Notes: a model not told the origin generated them from the sequence alone. A stretch of DNA of 64,000 nucleotides from Stenotrophomonas maltophilia (GCF_003970865.1 NZ_RXLZ01000019.1:1-64000); one strand, 5' to 3'; shown: positions 1 through 9,178, counted from the stretch's first letter. Made by a program: numbers and translations.

Positions 1-147
1 TTTTCTGTTGGTGTTGATTGTATGTGTGATGCTTAGGTGCTACTGTTCATGTGCTGTGGTAGTAGTTTTTTAGTGTGCACGCGACGGCGCCGCCCGGAAG
101 CTCCAGGGGTAAGGTCGGGGGCAGCGTCAGATGTGTAAAAGAGGCAG
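1..147. other. Contig-end artefact: Nextera/P5 adapter plus noise
   Basis: Positions 115-147 match the 33-nt Nextera Read 1 adapter/transposase mosaic-end sequence at 29 of 33 bases without gaps (GCAGCGTCAGATGTGTAAAA at 121-140 is nearly exact). The 29 bases before an 8-base index-sized spacer (78-106) match the Illumina P5 oligo at about 17 of 29 ungapped positions, including ACGGCG in register. Positions 1-77 are G/T-rich noise unlike the GC-rich genome. The order P5, index, Read 1 adapter, insert is exactly that of a library molecule, so this stretch is not bacterial sequence. Confidence 0.93.
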
Positions 148-952
148 GCACCTGCACCACGCGCAGTTCATCGGTATCGAGCTGGATCGCGGTGAGCTTG
201 CCACCCCACACCGCGCCGGTGTCGATGGCGTGCACGCCCTGGGTGATGGTCAGGCCCAGCGCCGACCAGTGGCCGCAGACGACCTTGAGGTCACGCTCGA
301 CCCGGCCTGGCACTTCGAACCAGGGATACAGCCCCTGTTCCTGGGTGCCCGGCGTGCCCTTGTCTTCGATGCCGATGCGTCCGCGCGGGGTGCAGTAGCG
401 CATGCGGGTGAGCACGTTGATGATCGCGCGCGAGCGGTCATAGCCGGACAGGTTCGGTGCCCAGCTCGGCTTGTCGCCGTACATGTTGCGGAACAGCTTG
501 CGGTAGCCGGCGCCGTGCAGCTGCACCTCGACCTCGGCGGCATGCTTCTCGGCCATCTGCGTGGTCCACTTCGGCGCCAGGCCGGCGTGCACCATCATCC
601 AGCCCAGCTCGCGGTCCACGTGCACCAGCTTCTGCAGGCGCAGCCAGTCCAGCAGTTCGTCGCGGTCCTCGGCCTGCACGATGCGCAGCAGGTCCGGGTT
701 GACCTTGCGCTGTTCCTCTTCGGTGCGGGCACCGACGGCCAGCAGCGAAAGATCATGGTTACCCAGCACCACCACGCTGTGCTCGCGCAGCGAATGCACC
801 AGCCGCAGCGTTTCCAGCGACTGGCCGCCCCGGTTCACCAGGTCGCCGCAGAACCACAGGGTGTCCTGCGCCGGGTCGAAGCGGATCTTCTCCAGCAGTC
901 GCTGGGTGACGTCATAGCAGCCCTGCAGGTCGCCGATCGCCCACACACTCAT
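47..952 (-). CDS. apaH: Bis(5'-nucleosyl)-tetraphosphatase (symmetrical) ApaH, 3' end replaced by adapter
   Basis: Hydrolyses diadenosine tetraphosphate (Ap4A) to two ADP in the cytoplasm. The calcineurin-type metallophosphoesterase signatures are clear: GDLQG at residues 7-11, GDLVNRGG at 36-43 and GNHD at 64-67. It is the last gene of the lptD-surA-pdxA-rsmA-apaG-apaH operon, 15 bp after apaG, as in many Proteobacteria. Only about 268 codons (down to position 148) are genomic. The remaining ~33 codons, starting SFTHLTLPP, translate the adapter described at 1-147, so the real C-terminus is missing. Start ATG at 952. Confidence 0.95.
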   Translation of the reverse strand: MSVWAIGDLQGCYDVTQRLLEKIRFDPAQDTLWFCGDLVNRGGQSLETLRLVHSLREHSVVVLGNHDLSLLAVGARTEEEQRKVNPDLLRIVQAEDRDELLDWLRLQKLVHVDRELGWMMVHAGLAPKWTTQMAEKHAAEVEVQLHGAGYRKLFRNMYGDKPSWAPNLSGYDRSRAIINVLTRMRYCTPRGRIGIEDKGTPGTQEQGLYPWFEVPGRVERDLKVVCGHWSALGLTITQGVHAIDTGAVWGGKLTAIQLDTDELRVVQVPASFTHLTLPPTLPLELPGGAVACTLKNYYHST

Positions 953-967
953 CGTTCGGCCTCCGTG

Positions 968-1351
968 TCAGTGCAGGGTACGCGGGATGGCCAGCACGAA
1001 AGGTGCGACCGGCGCGGCAAATTCGGTGCCGTCGTCGGCGACCATGTCGTAGTGGCCCTGCATGGTCCCGTGATCGGTCCCCAGCATGACACCGGACGTG
1101 TAATGGAAGTCTTCACCGGGACGCAGGCGCGGCTGCTCGCCGATCACCCCGTCGCCATCGACATGCTCGACGCGGCCGTTGGCATCGGTGATACGCCAGT
1201 GGCGTGCGACCAGGCGCGCGGCAACACGTCCCTGGTTGTGGATGCGGATCGTGTAGGCGAACGCATAGCGCCCGTCTTCCGGCGCAGATTGATCGTCGAG
1301 GAAGCGCGGTGCGACTTCGACGGAGATGGCGTAAACGTCAGCGTCTTCCAT
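968..1351 (-). CDS. apaG: Co2+/Mg2+ efflux-associated protein ApaG
   Basis: Small cytoplasmic protein of 127 residues, the usual ApaG length (E. coli 125). It consists of one ApaG/FBXO3-type beta-sandwich domain; the family core [19 protein letters not shown] and GTMQGHY are visible. ApaG mutants in enterics are affected in cobalt/magnesium efflux, but the biochemical role is unsettled. I chose the ATG at 1351, giving [12 protein letters not shown], because the upstream in-frame extension (to 1444) overlaps rsmA and is not ApaG-like. It lies 13 bp after rsmA and 15 bp before apaH in the same operon. Confidence 0.93.
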   Translation of the reverse strand: MEDADVYAISVEVAPRFLDDQSAPEDGRYAFAYTIRIHNQGRVAARLVARHWRITDANGRVEHVDGDGVIGEQPRLRPGEDFHYTSGVMLGTDHGTMQGHYDMVADDGTEFAAPVAPFVLAIPRTLH

Positions 1352-1364
1352 ACCGGCAGTGTAA

Positions 1365-2168
1365 TCAGGAGGCATTGGCCAAAGCGATGAATTCGGCCAC
1401 GTCCAGCTGTTCGGCGCGGGCATCGGGACGCACGCCGGCGGCAACGAACTGTTCGGCGGACACCACGTTGTTCAGGGCGTTGCGCAGGGTCTTGCGGCGC
1501 TGCCCGAAGGCGGCCTTGACCACCTCGGCGAAACGCTTGTGGTCGTTGATGTTGATCGTGGCCGGGTCACGCGGCACCAGCCGCACCACGGCCGAATCGA
1601 CCTTCGGCGGCGGCCGGAATGCGCCCGGCGGCACCACGAACAGCGAGGTCACCTGGCAGTAGGCCTGCAGCATCACGCTGAGCCGGCCGTACACCTTGCT
1701 GCCGGGGCCGGCGGCCATGCGGTCGACCACTTCCTTCTGCAGCATGAAGTGCATGTCGCGGATCACCGCGGCATGTTCCAGTGCATGGAACAGGATCGGC
1801 GAGGAGATGTTGTAGGGCAGGTTGCCGACCAGGCGGATCGGCTGGCCGGCAGCCAGCTCGGTGAAGTCCACGCGCAGCACGTCGCGGTGGACGATGGTCA
1901 GCTCGCCCAGCGGCTCGGCGGCAGCGGTCAGCGGCGCGATCAGGTCGCGGTCGAACTCGATCACCGTCAGTTTCGGATGCACGCGCAGCAGGGGCAGGGT
2001 GATCGCGCCCTGGCCGGGACCGATCTCGACCAGCCGGTCACCGTCTTTCGGGTTGACCGCCATCACGATCTTGTCGATGTAGTGGCGGTCGGCCAGGAAA
2101 TGCTGGCCAAGCTGCTTCTTGGCCGGGGCGGTGAACACCGGGCCGGAGGGGGAATGCGGGGAATTCAT
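1365..2168 (-). CDS. rsmA: 16S rRNA (adenine1518-N6/adenine1519-N6)-dimethyltransferase RsmA (KsgA)
   Basis: Dimethylates two adjacent adenosines in the 3'-terminal hairpin of 16S rRNA using SAM, a late quality-control step in 30S assembly. The 267-residue product has KKQLGQHFL near its N-terminus, the SAM-binding motif [11 protein letters not shown], and the catalytic [12 protein letters not shown] motif. The ATG at 2168 overlaps the pdxA stop as ATGA, which suggests translational coupling and excludes the longer upstream start. The pdxA-rsmA-apaG-apaH order is the classical one. Confidence 0.97.
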   Translation of the reverse strand: MNSPHSPSGPVFTAPAKKQLGQHFLADRHYIDKIVMAVNPKDGDRLVEIGPGQGAITLPLLRVHPKLTVIEFDRDLIAPLTAAAEPLGELTIVHRDVLRVDFTELAAGQPIRLVGNLPYNISSPILFHALEHAAVIRDMHFMLQKEVVDRMAAGPGSKVYGRLSVMLQAYCQVTSLFVVPPGAFRPPPKVDSAVVRLVPRDPATININDHKRFAEVVKAAFGQRRKTLRNALNNVVSAEQFVAAGVRPDARAEQLDVAEFIALANAS

Positions 2169-3145
2169 GCGCTCAGTGTACGTTGCCGCGCAAGCTGCGC
2201 ACACAGCGTTGTTGCCGCCTGCAGGCTGGAAGGATCGGCAATGCCGCGGCCGGCCAGGTCCAGCGCGGTGCCATGGTCCACCGCCACGCGCGGGTAGGGC
2301 AGGCCCAGAGTCAGGTTCACCGCCTGCTCGAAGCCGGAATACTTCAGCACCGGCAGGCCCTGGTCGTGGTACATCGCCAGCACGGTGTCGAAGCCGGCCA
2401 GCTTGGCCGGCAGGAAGGCGGTGTCGGCCGGCAGCGGCCCGACCAGGTCCATGCCCTCCGCGCGCAGGCGCTGCAGCAGCGGGATGACCAGGTCCAGTTC
2501 CTCGCGGCCCAGATGGCCGTCTTCACCGGCATGCGGGTTCAGGCCGAGCACGGCGATGCGTGGCGCGGGCAGGCCGAACTCGCGGCGCAGCGCGGCGTGC
2601 ACGGTGCGCAGGGTGTGTTCCAGGCCGGGCGCGGTGATCGCGTCGGCCACCTCGCGCAGTGGCAGGTGGGTGGTGGCCAGGGCCACGCGCACGATGTGGT
2701 TGGCCAGCATCATGACCACCTTCACGCCGGCCTGGTCGGCCAGCAGTTCGGTGGTGCCGCTGTAGGCGATGCCGCCTTCGTTGATGACCGCCTTGTGCAC
2801 CGGGCCGGTGACCACGCCGTGCAGTTCGCCGGACAGGCAGGCCTGGCCGGCACCCAGCAGGGCGCCGATGACCGCCCCGGCATTGGCCGGGTTGGCCTGG
2901 CCGAAGTGGCTGGGCACGGTATTGGCCACAACGCGCGCACGCAGATCGCCGGGGACGCGTGCTTCGGCGTCCTCGGGCAGCAGCTGCAGGGGCAGGTTCA
3001 GCGCGGCCGCAGCCGCGCGCAGGGTATCCGGGTCGGCGAAGGCCAGCAGCCGGCAATCTTCACGCGGCTGCTGGACGAGGCGGACACACAGTTCCGGGCC
3101 GATCCCGGCGGGCTCGCCCGGTACCAGAGCGAGCTCGGGGCGCAT
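2165..3145 (-). CDS. pdxA: 4-hydroxythreonine-4-phosphate dehydrogenase PdxA
   Basis: NAD-dependent oxidation and decarboxylation of 4-phosphohydroxy-L-threonine in pyridoxal 5'-phosphate synthesis (DXP-dependent branch). The 326-residue product matches the family length. Visible conserved parts are GEPAGIGPEL at the N-terminus, GPVHKAVINEGG in the middle and the metal-ligand region MYHDQGLPVLKY, followed by LPYPRVAVDHGTALDLAG. It starts 3 bp after surA and its stop overlaps rsmA by ATGA, so it is co-transcribed with the operon. Confidence 0.96.
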   Translation of the reverse strand: MRPELALVPGEPAGIGPELCVRLVQQPREDCRLLAFADPDTLRAAAAALNLPLQLLPEDAEARVPGDLRARVVANTVPSHFGQANPANAGAVIGALLGAGQACLSGELHGVVTGPVHKAVINEGGIAYSGTTELLADQAGVKVVMMLANHIVRVALATTHLPLREVADAITAPGLEHTLRTVHAALRREFGLPAPRIAVLGLNPHAGEDGHLGREELDLVIPLLQRLRAEGMDLVGPLPADTAFLPAKLAGFDTVLAMYHDQGLPVLKYSGFEQAVNLTLGLPYPRVAVDHGTALDLAGRGIADPSSLQAATTLCAQLARQRTLSA

Positions 3146-3148
3146 CGG

Positions 3149-4495
3149 TCAGGACTGCGGCGGCGTGGCGGTGTTTTCCGCGCGGTCGCCGCTGCGGAAG
3201 CTGACGTAGGCTTCGCCACGCAGTTCCTGCAGGAAGCGGTTGTACTCGTCTTCCAGCTTGCGGCGGCCGATGGTCTCACGGACCTGGGCACGCTGATTGT
3301 CGGTGGTCACGTCGGTCTGGCGGGTGCCCACGCGCTGCACGATGTGCCAGCCCGCATCGGTGCGGAACGGCTGGCTGACGCCGCCATCCTGGATGCCGGA
3401 CACCTGCTGGCCGAACGCCGGACCGAACGCGTCGGCCGGGAACCAGCCCAGATCGCCGCCCTGGCCCTTGCTGTTGTTGTCCTCGGAGGACTCCTTGGCC
3501 ACGGTCTCGAAGTCCGCGCCACCGGCGATGCGGGCACGCAGGGTATCGATCTTGGCCTTGGCGGCAGCGTCGCTCTGGTGATCGTCCACGCGCACCAGGA
3601 TGTGGCGGCCGTGGTACTCGGTGACGGTGTGCTCACCACCGCTGGCGGCGCTGGCATCACGCACTTCCACCAGCTTCAGCAGCTGGAAGCCGCTGGGGCC
3701 GCGGATCGGGCCGACCACTTCGCCGGGCTTCATCTTTTCCATCATCTGCGCGAAGGCCTGCGGGATTTCATCCAGGCTGCGCCAGCCCAGGTCGCCGCCT
3801 TCCAGCGCGTTGGGGCTGTCCGAATAACGCACGGCGGCGGCGTTGAAGTCCAGCTCACCCTTGTCCAGCAGGGCCTTCACGCCTTCGGCCTTCTTCTGGC
3901 CGGTGGCGATCTGGTCGGCGTTGGAGCCGTCGGGCAGGGCGATCAGGATGTGCGCCAGGTGGTACTGGTTGCCCACCGTGGCCTGCTGCTTCAGGGCGGC
4001 GTCGACTTCGCCCTCGCTGACGCTGATGCGGCTCTGCGCGAAGCTCTGGCGCAGGCGCTGCACGGTGATTTCATCGCGCACCGAAGCGCGGAAATCGTTG
4101 AAGTCGATGCCGTCGTGGGCCAGGCGCTGGCGCAGTGCATCCAGGTTCGAGCCGTTCTGCTGGGCGATGGCATTCATCGCCTGGTTCAGCTCCTGGTCGC
4201 TGACACGGATGCCGCTGCCCTGGGCGCGGGCCACCTGCAGCTTGACCAGCACCAGGCGCTCGAGCACCTGGCGGCTGAGCACGTCTTCCGGCGGCAGCTG
4301 GTTTTCACGGCCGGCGTACTGCGCCTTGATGTTGGCGATCGCACGCTGGAGCTCGCTCTGCAGGATCACGTCCTCGTCGACGACGGCGGCGATGCGGTCC
4401 AACGGCTGCGCCTCCTGCGCGAGCACCTGCAGGGGGGCGGACACGCTGGACACCGCCAGCAGGGAGGCGAGAAGAACGGGGAAGCGCTTGGTCAT
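3149..4495 (-). CDS. surA: Periplasmic chaperone/peptidyl-prolyl isomerase SurA
   Basis: Periplasmic chaperone that escorts unfolded outer-membrane beta-barrel proteins, LptD among them, to the BAM complex. The 448-residue precursor has a signal peptide (MTKRFPVLLASLLAVSSVSA, cleavage probably near LAQEA), a SurA N-terminal domain (about 30-170) and two parvulin domains starting near HLAHILIALPDG (residue 179) and GRHILVRVDD (residue 296). It directly follows lptD: its ATG overlaps the lptD stop as ATGA, matching the functional link between chaperone and client. Confidence 0.96.
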   Translation of the reverse strand: MTKRFPVLLASLLAVSSVSAPLQVLAQEAQPLDRIAAVVDEDVILQSELQRAIANIKAQYAGRENQLPPEDVLSRQVLERLVLVKLQVARAQGSGIRVSDQELNQAMNAIAQQNGSNLDALRQRLAHDGIDFNDFRASVRDEITVQRLRQSFAQSRISVSEGEVDAALKQQATVGNQYHLAHILIALPDGSNADQIATGQKKAEGVKALLDKGELDFNAAAVRYSDSPNALEGGDLGWRSLDEIPQAFAQMMEKMKPGEVVGPIRGPSGFQLLKLVEVRDASAASGGEHTVTEYHGRHILVRVDDHQSDAAAKAKIDTLRARIAGGADFETVAKESSEDNNSKGQGGDLGWFPADAFGPAFGQQVSGIQDGGVSQPFRTDAGWHIVQRVGTRQTDVTTDNQRAQVRETIGRRKLEDEYNRFLQELRGEAYVSFRSGDRAENTATPPQS

Positions 4496-6993
4496 GGGAT
4501 CTGATTCGGATCGTAGTCATCCCGGGTCGCCCCGGTGTTGCTGGGCGGCACGAGATAGAGGTCGTCGCGGTTGTAGCCGAGGATAGCACGGCGCAGCGTA
4601 CGGTCCGTGTCCTGGCCGATGGAGCTGAGGCCCTTGAGCACGAACTCCAGCTGGATGGAATTGTTCATGTCGCCTTCGCGGTTGCGCACGTAGCGGCGGG
4701 CCACCGCACGCACGGCCAGGCAGCAGCTGTCCCACTGCACGCCGGCGATGATCTCCAGCGGTTCCTTGTCCTGCAGCGAGTAGTAATACCGGCCCACCAG
4801 GCTCCAGCGCGCATTCAGCGGGTACAGGAACGACAGGTCGGCCTGCTCCAGCAGGGTCCGGTCATGCTTGTTGGCGGTCGCCGGGGCGCCGGCGTTGATG
4901 CGGTAGCGGTAGCTGAGGTTGATCACGCCATCGTTGGGCATCAGATAGCGGGCGCGGACGCTGGCCAGATCCTCGCGCTTGTACTTCGGGTCCCACTGGT
5001 AGGTGGCGCCCAGGGTCCAGCGGTCGTTGATCATGTAGTTGCCGTCGGCGATCCACGCCGACTTGCCCTTCTCCACCGGCGCGCCGCCCGGCGTGGTGCT
5101 GACCCGCGATTCGTCGAAGTACTGGATCTGGCCGATCGCGGCCGAGAAGCGTTCCTTGCCGGTGGTCTGGTCGATGAAGCGGGTGCCCAGTGCCAGGGTC
5201 AGCTGGTTGGCATCGTTCTGGCGGTCGGCGCCGGTATAGCGCGAGTCGCGGAACAGCTGGCCCCAGCTGAAGGTGAAGTCACGGGTGTCGAAGATCGGCA
5301 GCTCGTCCTGGTTGCGATAGGGCGTGCGCAGGTAGAACAGGCGCGGCTCCAGGGTCTGCAGGAATGACTTGCCACCGATCGACGTCTCGCGATCGAAGAA
5401 CAGGCCGGCATCAAGGCTGCCGATCGGCAGGCTGCGGCTGGGCGAGGTATTGCCGCGCAGCTGTTCCGGGGTGGCCGTGGCCGGGTCGATGCCCTGCGAG
5501 CGCAGGATCTGGGCTTGGATGCCCCTTACCCCATCCACTAGACCACGGTCCAGTTGATAGGCGGTATAGCGGTAGGCCAGGGTAGGGGTCACATACCAAG
5601 CTGCGCCGCTGATCGGGAACGACACATACGGCTTCACGTCCAAGCGCGAACCGCCGCTGACACCGACGCCGTCAGTCCACTGCTCTCCATTGCGGGTGTA
5701 CTGCAGGTCCTTGCCGGCGCCGACGGCGTTCTTGAAGTTGATGTCGTCGTGGGTGAAGCGCACCGCTTCGGTGTAGATGCCGGTTTCCAGCCACGGCAGC
5801 ACCGGCTTGTTCCAGTTGAAGAACAGGCGTGGCTCGCGGTTGTAGGGCAGGGCGCGTTCGTCGAGGGTGTAGTCGGTCAGCTGCCAGCGGTCGGCCATGA
5901 TGCCGGCCGTCCAGTTCTGGCCGGTGCCGTACAGGCCGATGGTGCTCTGCAGGTTGGAGGCGGTCACCCCCACCAGGCGGTTGGCGAAGTCCTCGACATA
6001 GCGTTCGTCGCTCACCCAGGCCAGGTTGGCGCGGGCCTGCCAGTGGCTGTTCACGTTGTGGTAGCCGTCGAACATCACCCGGCCGCGGTCGCGGTCGCGC
6101 AGCTTGTCGTTGGGCATGTAGCTGGTCAGCACCTCGCCACGGCCGCCGTTGTAGAGGTAGCGGAACTCGTTGTCGAGCAGCAGGCCGCGCCGGCTCATGT
6201 AGCGCGGGGTCAGGGTGTCGTCGTAGTTCGGCGCCAGATTGAAGTAGATCGGCTGCGCGTAGTCGACACCGTTGCGGCCGGACATGCCCAGCTGCGGGAA
6301 CAGCAGGCCGGTCTTGCGGCGGTCATCGATCGGGAACTTGAAGTAGGGCGCCCACAGCACCGGCACTTTGCCGATGCGCAGCACGGCGTTGCGGGCCGTG
6401 CCGAAGCCTTCGTCGTTGTCCACTTCGATCTGCGGCGCCGACAGCTTCCACACCGGCTGCGACGGGTCGCAGGTGGTGTAGGTGGAGCGGTGCATCTGGC
6501 CGACCGCGCCCTGCAGGTCGACCGACTCTGCATCGCCGTTGCCCCGGCGCGACACCAGCTGGTACTTGATGTCGGAGATCTTGTGGGTGTCGCTTTCCTG
6601 GTTGCCTTCGGCGCGCTTGGCGACCATCCGGATCGACCCGTCCTGATAGCGGACATTGCCGTCGGCGATGTAGTTGCCGGTCTCGGTGTCGAAGCTGAGC
6701 TTGTCGGTACCGACGAACTGGTCACCCCGGCGCAGCGCCACGTTGCCCTCGTACTGCGGCACGGTGGTGGTGCCCAGCAGCTGGTCGCCTTCGATGTCGG
6801 TCGGCTGGTTCTCGCGGGCGGCCGCGGCGGCAGCCTTGTCCTGGGCCGGGACCGGGGTGGGGGCGTCGGTGAACGCGGGAATGACGTCGGTGGCCGGGCA
6901 CAGGCCCCAGTTGAGCGGCTTATCATCGGCCATCGCCGGCAGGCTGATGGCGATGCTCAGAGGCAGGGGAAGCAGGCGGAGGGCTCGGCGCAC
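4492..6993 (-). CDS. lptD: LPS-assembly protein LptD
   Basis: Outer-membrane beta-barrel that, with LptE, inserts lipopolysaccharide into the outer leaflet. The chosen GTG at 6993 gives VRRALRLLPLPLSIAISLPA, a good signal peptide, and an 833-residue precursor; in-frame ATGs at 7044 and further up only add a charged stretch. An OstA/LptA-like periplasmic domain (about residues 60-180) precedes the long barrel. Cysteines at NWGLCPATD, TTCDPSQP and the C-terminal WDSCCLAV can form the inter-domain disulfides needed for function. It is the promoter-proximal gene of this operon, overlapping surA by ATGA. Confidence 0.93.
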   Translation of the reverse strand: MRRALRLLPLPLSIAISLPAMADDKPLNWGLCPATDVIPAFTDAPTPVPAQDKAAAAAARENQPTDIEGDQLLGTTTVPQYEGNVALRRGDQFVGTDKLSFDTETGNYIADGNVRYQDGSIRMVAKRAEGNQESDTHKISDIKYQLVSRRGNGDAESVDLQGAVGQMHRSTYTTCDPSQPVWKLSAPQIEVDNDEGFGTARNAVLRIGKVPVLWAPYFKFPIDDRRKTGLLFPQLGMSGRNGVDYAQPIYFNLAPNYDDTLTPRYMSRRGLLLDNEFRYLYNGGRGEVLTSYMPNDKLRDRDRGRVMFDGYHNVNSHWQARANLAWVSDERYVEDFANRLVGVTASNLQSTIGLYGTGQNWTAGIMADRWQLTDYTLDERALPYNREPRLFFNWNKPVLPWLETGIYTEAVRFTHDDINFKNAVGAGKDLQYTRNGEQWTDGVGVSGGSRLDVKPYVSFPISGAAWYVTPTLAYRYTAYQLDRGLVDGVRGIQAQILRSQGIDPATATPEQLRGNTSPSRSLPIGSLDAGLFFDRETSIGGKSFLQTLEPRLFYLRTPYRNQDELPIFDTRDFTFSWGQLFRDSRYTGADRQNDANQLTLALGTRFIDQTTGKERFSAAIGQIQYFDESRVSTTPGGAPVEKGKSAWIADGNYMINDRWTLGATYQWDPKYKREDLASVRARYLMPNDGVINLSYRYRINAGAPATANKHDRTLLEQADLSFLYPLNARWSLVGRYYYSLQDKEPLEIIAGVQWDSCCLAVRAVARRYVRNREGDMNNSIQLEFVLKGLSSIGQDTDRTLRRAILGYNRDDLYLVPPSNTGATRDDYDPNQIP

Positions 6994-7082
6994 GCGGTTC
7001 GGATTCGGGCGAAAACGGACGGTAGCTTGCCCCATCCCTTGCATAGGGGCAATGAAGGACGCCGGAGCCTGCCGGTTCGGGT

Positions 7083-8021
7083 TCATCCGGCGGAGGCACC
7101 CGCAGAGGGTGTGATCAGGGCCTGGACATGGGCCACGCTGCACTCGGCAAGGGCCTGCAGGTCGTAGCCTCCCTCCAGCATCGAGACCACCCGGCCGGCC
7201 GCGTGACGGCGTGCCAGCGCGTGCAGTTCACGGGTGATCCAGGCGAAATCGTCGGTCTCCAGCATCAGGTCCGCCTGCGGATCACGCAGGTGGGCGTCGA
7301 AGCCGGCCGAGATCAGCAGCAGTTGCGGGCGGAAGTCGTCGATGGCCGGCAGCATCTCGTCGGCCCAGACGTTGCGGAAGCGGAAGCCACCGCTGCCCGG
7401 TGGCAGCAGGATGTTCATCAGGTTGCCGGCACCGCGGTCGCGGCGCAGGCCGGAATTGGGAAACAGCCCGGCCTGGTGGGTGCTGTAGTAGGAGACCCGG
7501 GCATCGTGCTGGAAGATGTCCTGGGTGCCATTGCCGTGGTGCACGTCGAAATCGACCACCGCGATCCGCTCCAGGCCATGGCGGTCGCGGGCATAGGCGG
7601 CGGCGATGGCGATGTTGTTCAACAGGCAGAAGCCCATCGCCGTGCTGCTGGTGGCGTGGTGGCCCGGCGGGCGTACCGCGCAGAAGGCCAGCGGGTCCTC
7701 GCCCAGCATCACCGCATCGACCGCGGCCACGCCGGCACCGGCGGCGTGCACGGCGGCGCTGGCCGAACCTGGCGAGGTCCAGGTGTCCATGTCCAGCTGG
7801 CGCAGCGGCGCGGTCTGCGGCTGCAGCACGAAGTCGAGCAGGGCGCTGTCGTGAACCCGGGTCAGTTCACCGAACTTGGCTGGCGGCGCTTCGCGCCAGT
7901 CCAGCTGGCCGGGGAAGGCGGTGTGCAGCGCGTCCAGCACATGCTGCAGGCGTTGCGGGCACTCGGGATGGCCGGGACCGGGGTCATGCAGCAGGCAGGA
8001 CGGGTGGGTATAGACCAGCAT
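7083..8021 (-). CDS. Histone deacetylase family protein (class II/AcuC-like amidohydrolase)
   Basis: Zinc-dependent deacetylase of the arginase/HDAC fold, 312 residues. The catalytic signature is complete: RPPGHHA (His121-His122), VVDFDVHHGNGTQD with zinc ligands Asp159 and His161, and ISAGFDAH for the third ligand. Bacterial members act on acetylated polyamines, acetoin-related substrates or proteins; the substrate cannot be told from sequence. It lies upstream of the lptD operon on the same strand, 10 bp after the adenosyltransferase gene, so the two are probably co-transcribed. Confidence 0.92.
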   Translation of the reverse strand: MLVYTHPSCLLHDPGPGHPECPQRLQHVLDALHTAFPGQLDWREAPPAKFGELTRVHDSALLDFVLQPQTAPLRQLDMDTWTSPGSASAAVHAAGAGVAAVDAVMLGEDPLAFCAVRPPGHHATSSTAMGFCLLNNIAIAAAYARDRHGLERIAVVDFDVHHGNGTQDIFQHDARVSYYSTHQAGLFPNSGLRRDRGAGNLMNILLPPGSGGFRFRNVWADEMLPAIDDFRPQLLLISAGFDAHLRDPQADLMLETDDFAWITRELHALARRHAAGRVVSMLEGGYDLQALAECSVAHVQALITPSAGASAG

Positions 8022-8030
8022 CGTGCCGAC

Positions 8031-8585
8031 TCAGCGCTGGCGCTGCTGTGGTTGCCACAGCGCTTCGCCCTGGCCATCGGCGCGGGCCAGCACCCGGGCC
8101 AGCACGAACAGCAGGTCCGACAGCCGGTTGAGGTATTGCAGCGCCTCGCTGCGCACGGCTTCGTGGCGGGCCAGGGTGACCGTTTCGCGCTCGGCGCGGC
8201 GGACGATGGTGCGGGCCAGATGGCAGCGCGCGGCGGCTTCGCCGCCGGCCGGCAGGATGAATTCCTTCAGCATCGGCAGGTTGGCGTTGTAATGGTCCAG
8301 CTGCTGTTCCAGTGCCGAGACGTCGGCGGCATGGATCGCGACGTGGCCGGGGATGCACAGTTCGGCGCCCAGATCGAACAGCTGGTGCTGCAGATGCACC
8401 ACCAGCGCGCGCACATCCTCGGGCAGGGGCACGGCCAGCAGCAGGCCGAGCGCGGCATTGGCCTCGTCGACGGTGCCGAAGGACGCCACGCGGGCGTCAT
8501 CCTTGGCCACGCGCTGGCCGTCGCCAAGGCCGGTACTGCCGTCGTCGCCGGTGCGGGTGTAGATGCGCGAGAGGCGATGACCCAT
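8031..8585 (-). CDS. Cob(I)yrinic acid a,c-diamide/cob(I)alamin adenosyltransferase (PduO type)
   Basis: Transfers the adenosyl group of ATP to cob(I)alamin to make adenosylcobalamin. The 184-residue product begins MGHRLSRIYTRTGDDGSTGL; RIYTRTGDDG is the PduO/MMAB nucleotide-binding signature, and the C-terminal part has RRAERETVTL and YLNRLSDLLFVLAR. The reading frame stays open far upstream, but that part is antisense to ubiH and has no homology, so I start at the ATG at 8585. Its neighbours are a membrane protein (8 bp upstream) and the deacetylase (10 bp downstream). No cobalamin synthesis genes are nearby, which suggests salvage of imported corrinoid. Confidence 0.92.
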   Translation of the reverse strand: MGHRLSRIYTRTGDDGSTGLGDGQRVAKDDARVASFGTVDEANAALGLLLAVPLPEDVRALVVHLQHQLFDLGAELCIPGHVAIHAADVSALEQQLDHYNANLPMLKEFILPAGGEAAARCHLARTIVRRAERETVTLARHEAVRSEALQYLNRLSDLLFVLARVLARADGQGEALWQPQQRQR

Positions 8586-8593
8586 GGCGCGGC

Positions 8594-9178
8594 TCAGTGG
8601 CGGATGTCGCGGCGGGCCTGCTGGAGCTTCAACACCTGCTCCACAGCCAGCTGCAGGGCGGCGGCCAGCGCCACATAGATCGCCGTGGTGCGCAGGTAGG
8701 GCCCGAACCACTGCGCGTAGTTCTGTGCCCAGCCGGCCAGGGTTGGCTCGGCCACGTTGCGGCTGGACCAGTAGAAGCCGCCCTGTGCCAGCAGGTGGCA
8801 GACCGCCACCGAGGCGACCAGCAGCAGTGCGCCCTTGGCCAGTACCGGCCAGCGCGCGCTCTGGTAGTTGCGGCCCAGCAGCATGCCGCCGGCCCACAAA
8901 GAGAAGTAGGCCGGCAGCAGCAGCCAGTAGCCCGGCGACACGCAGTAGTGCTGCCAGAAATCCAGTCCGCTGCTGCGGATCACGATCCAGTCCACCAGCA
9001 CGGCGAACACCATCAGCAGCGGGAACGCCCAGCGCGTCCAGCGGGCCAGGTAGAAGCCACCGATGAAGAACACGGCCCAGGAGGCATCCGGAATGGCCGC
9101 GAAGTGATTGACCCGGGTCGCCGCCAGCAGCAGTACGAGTACGGACAGGACGAAGGCGCGGTTGGCGGTATCGGACAT
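8594..9178 (-). CDS. Small polytopic membrane protein next to cobalamin adenosyltransferase
   Basis: A 194-residue inner-membrane protein with about five or six hydrophobic segments (for example VLSVLVLLLAA, AVFFIGGFYLA, FPLLMVFAVLVDW). I see no catalytic motif. The opening pattern, a short helix then RVNHFAAIPDASWAVFFIGG, resembles ECF-transporter-like S components and DUF6580-type proteins. Relatives in Xanthomonads are sometimes labelled as cobalamin transport proteins. Its position 8 bp before the cobalamin adenosyltransferase supports a role in corrinoid uptake, but this is inference from context only. Confidence 0.6.
   Translation of the reverse strand: MSDTANRAFVLSVLVLLLAATRVNHFAAIPDASWAVFFIGGFYLARWTRWAFPLLMVFAVLVDWIVIRSSGLDFWQHYCVSPGYWLLLPAYFSLWAGGMLLGRNYQSARWPVLAKGALLLVASVAVCHLLAQGGFYWSSRNVAEPTLAGWAQNYAQWFGPYLRTTAIYVALAAALQLAVEQVLKLQQARRDIRH

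Noticed and set aside
2183-4504. 773-codon plus-strand frame antisense to pdxA and surA
   Set aside because: The third-position GC pattern belongs to pdxA/surA. The frame encodes Gln/His/Gly-rich nonsense with no domain.
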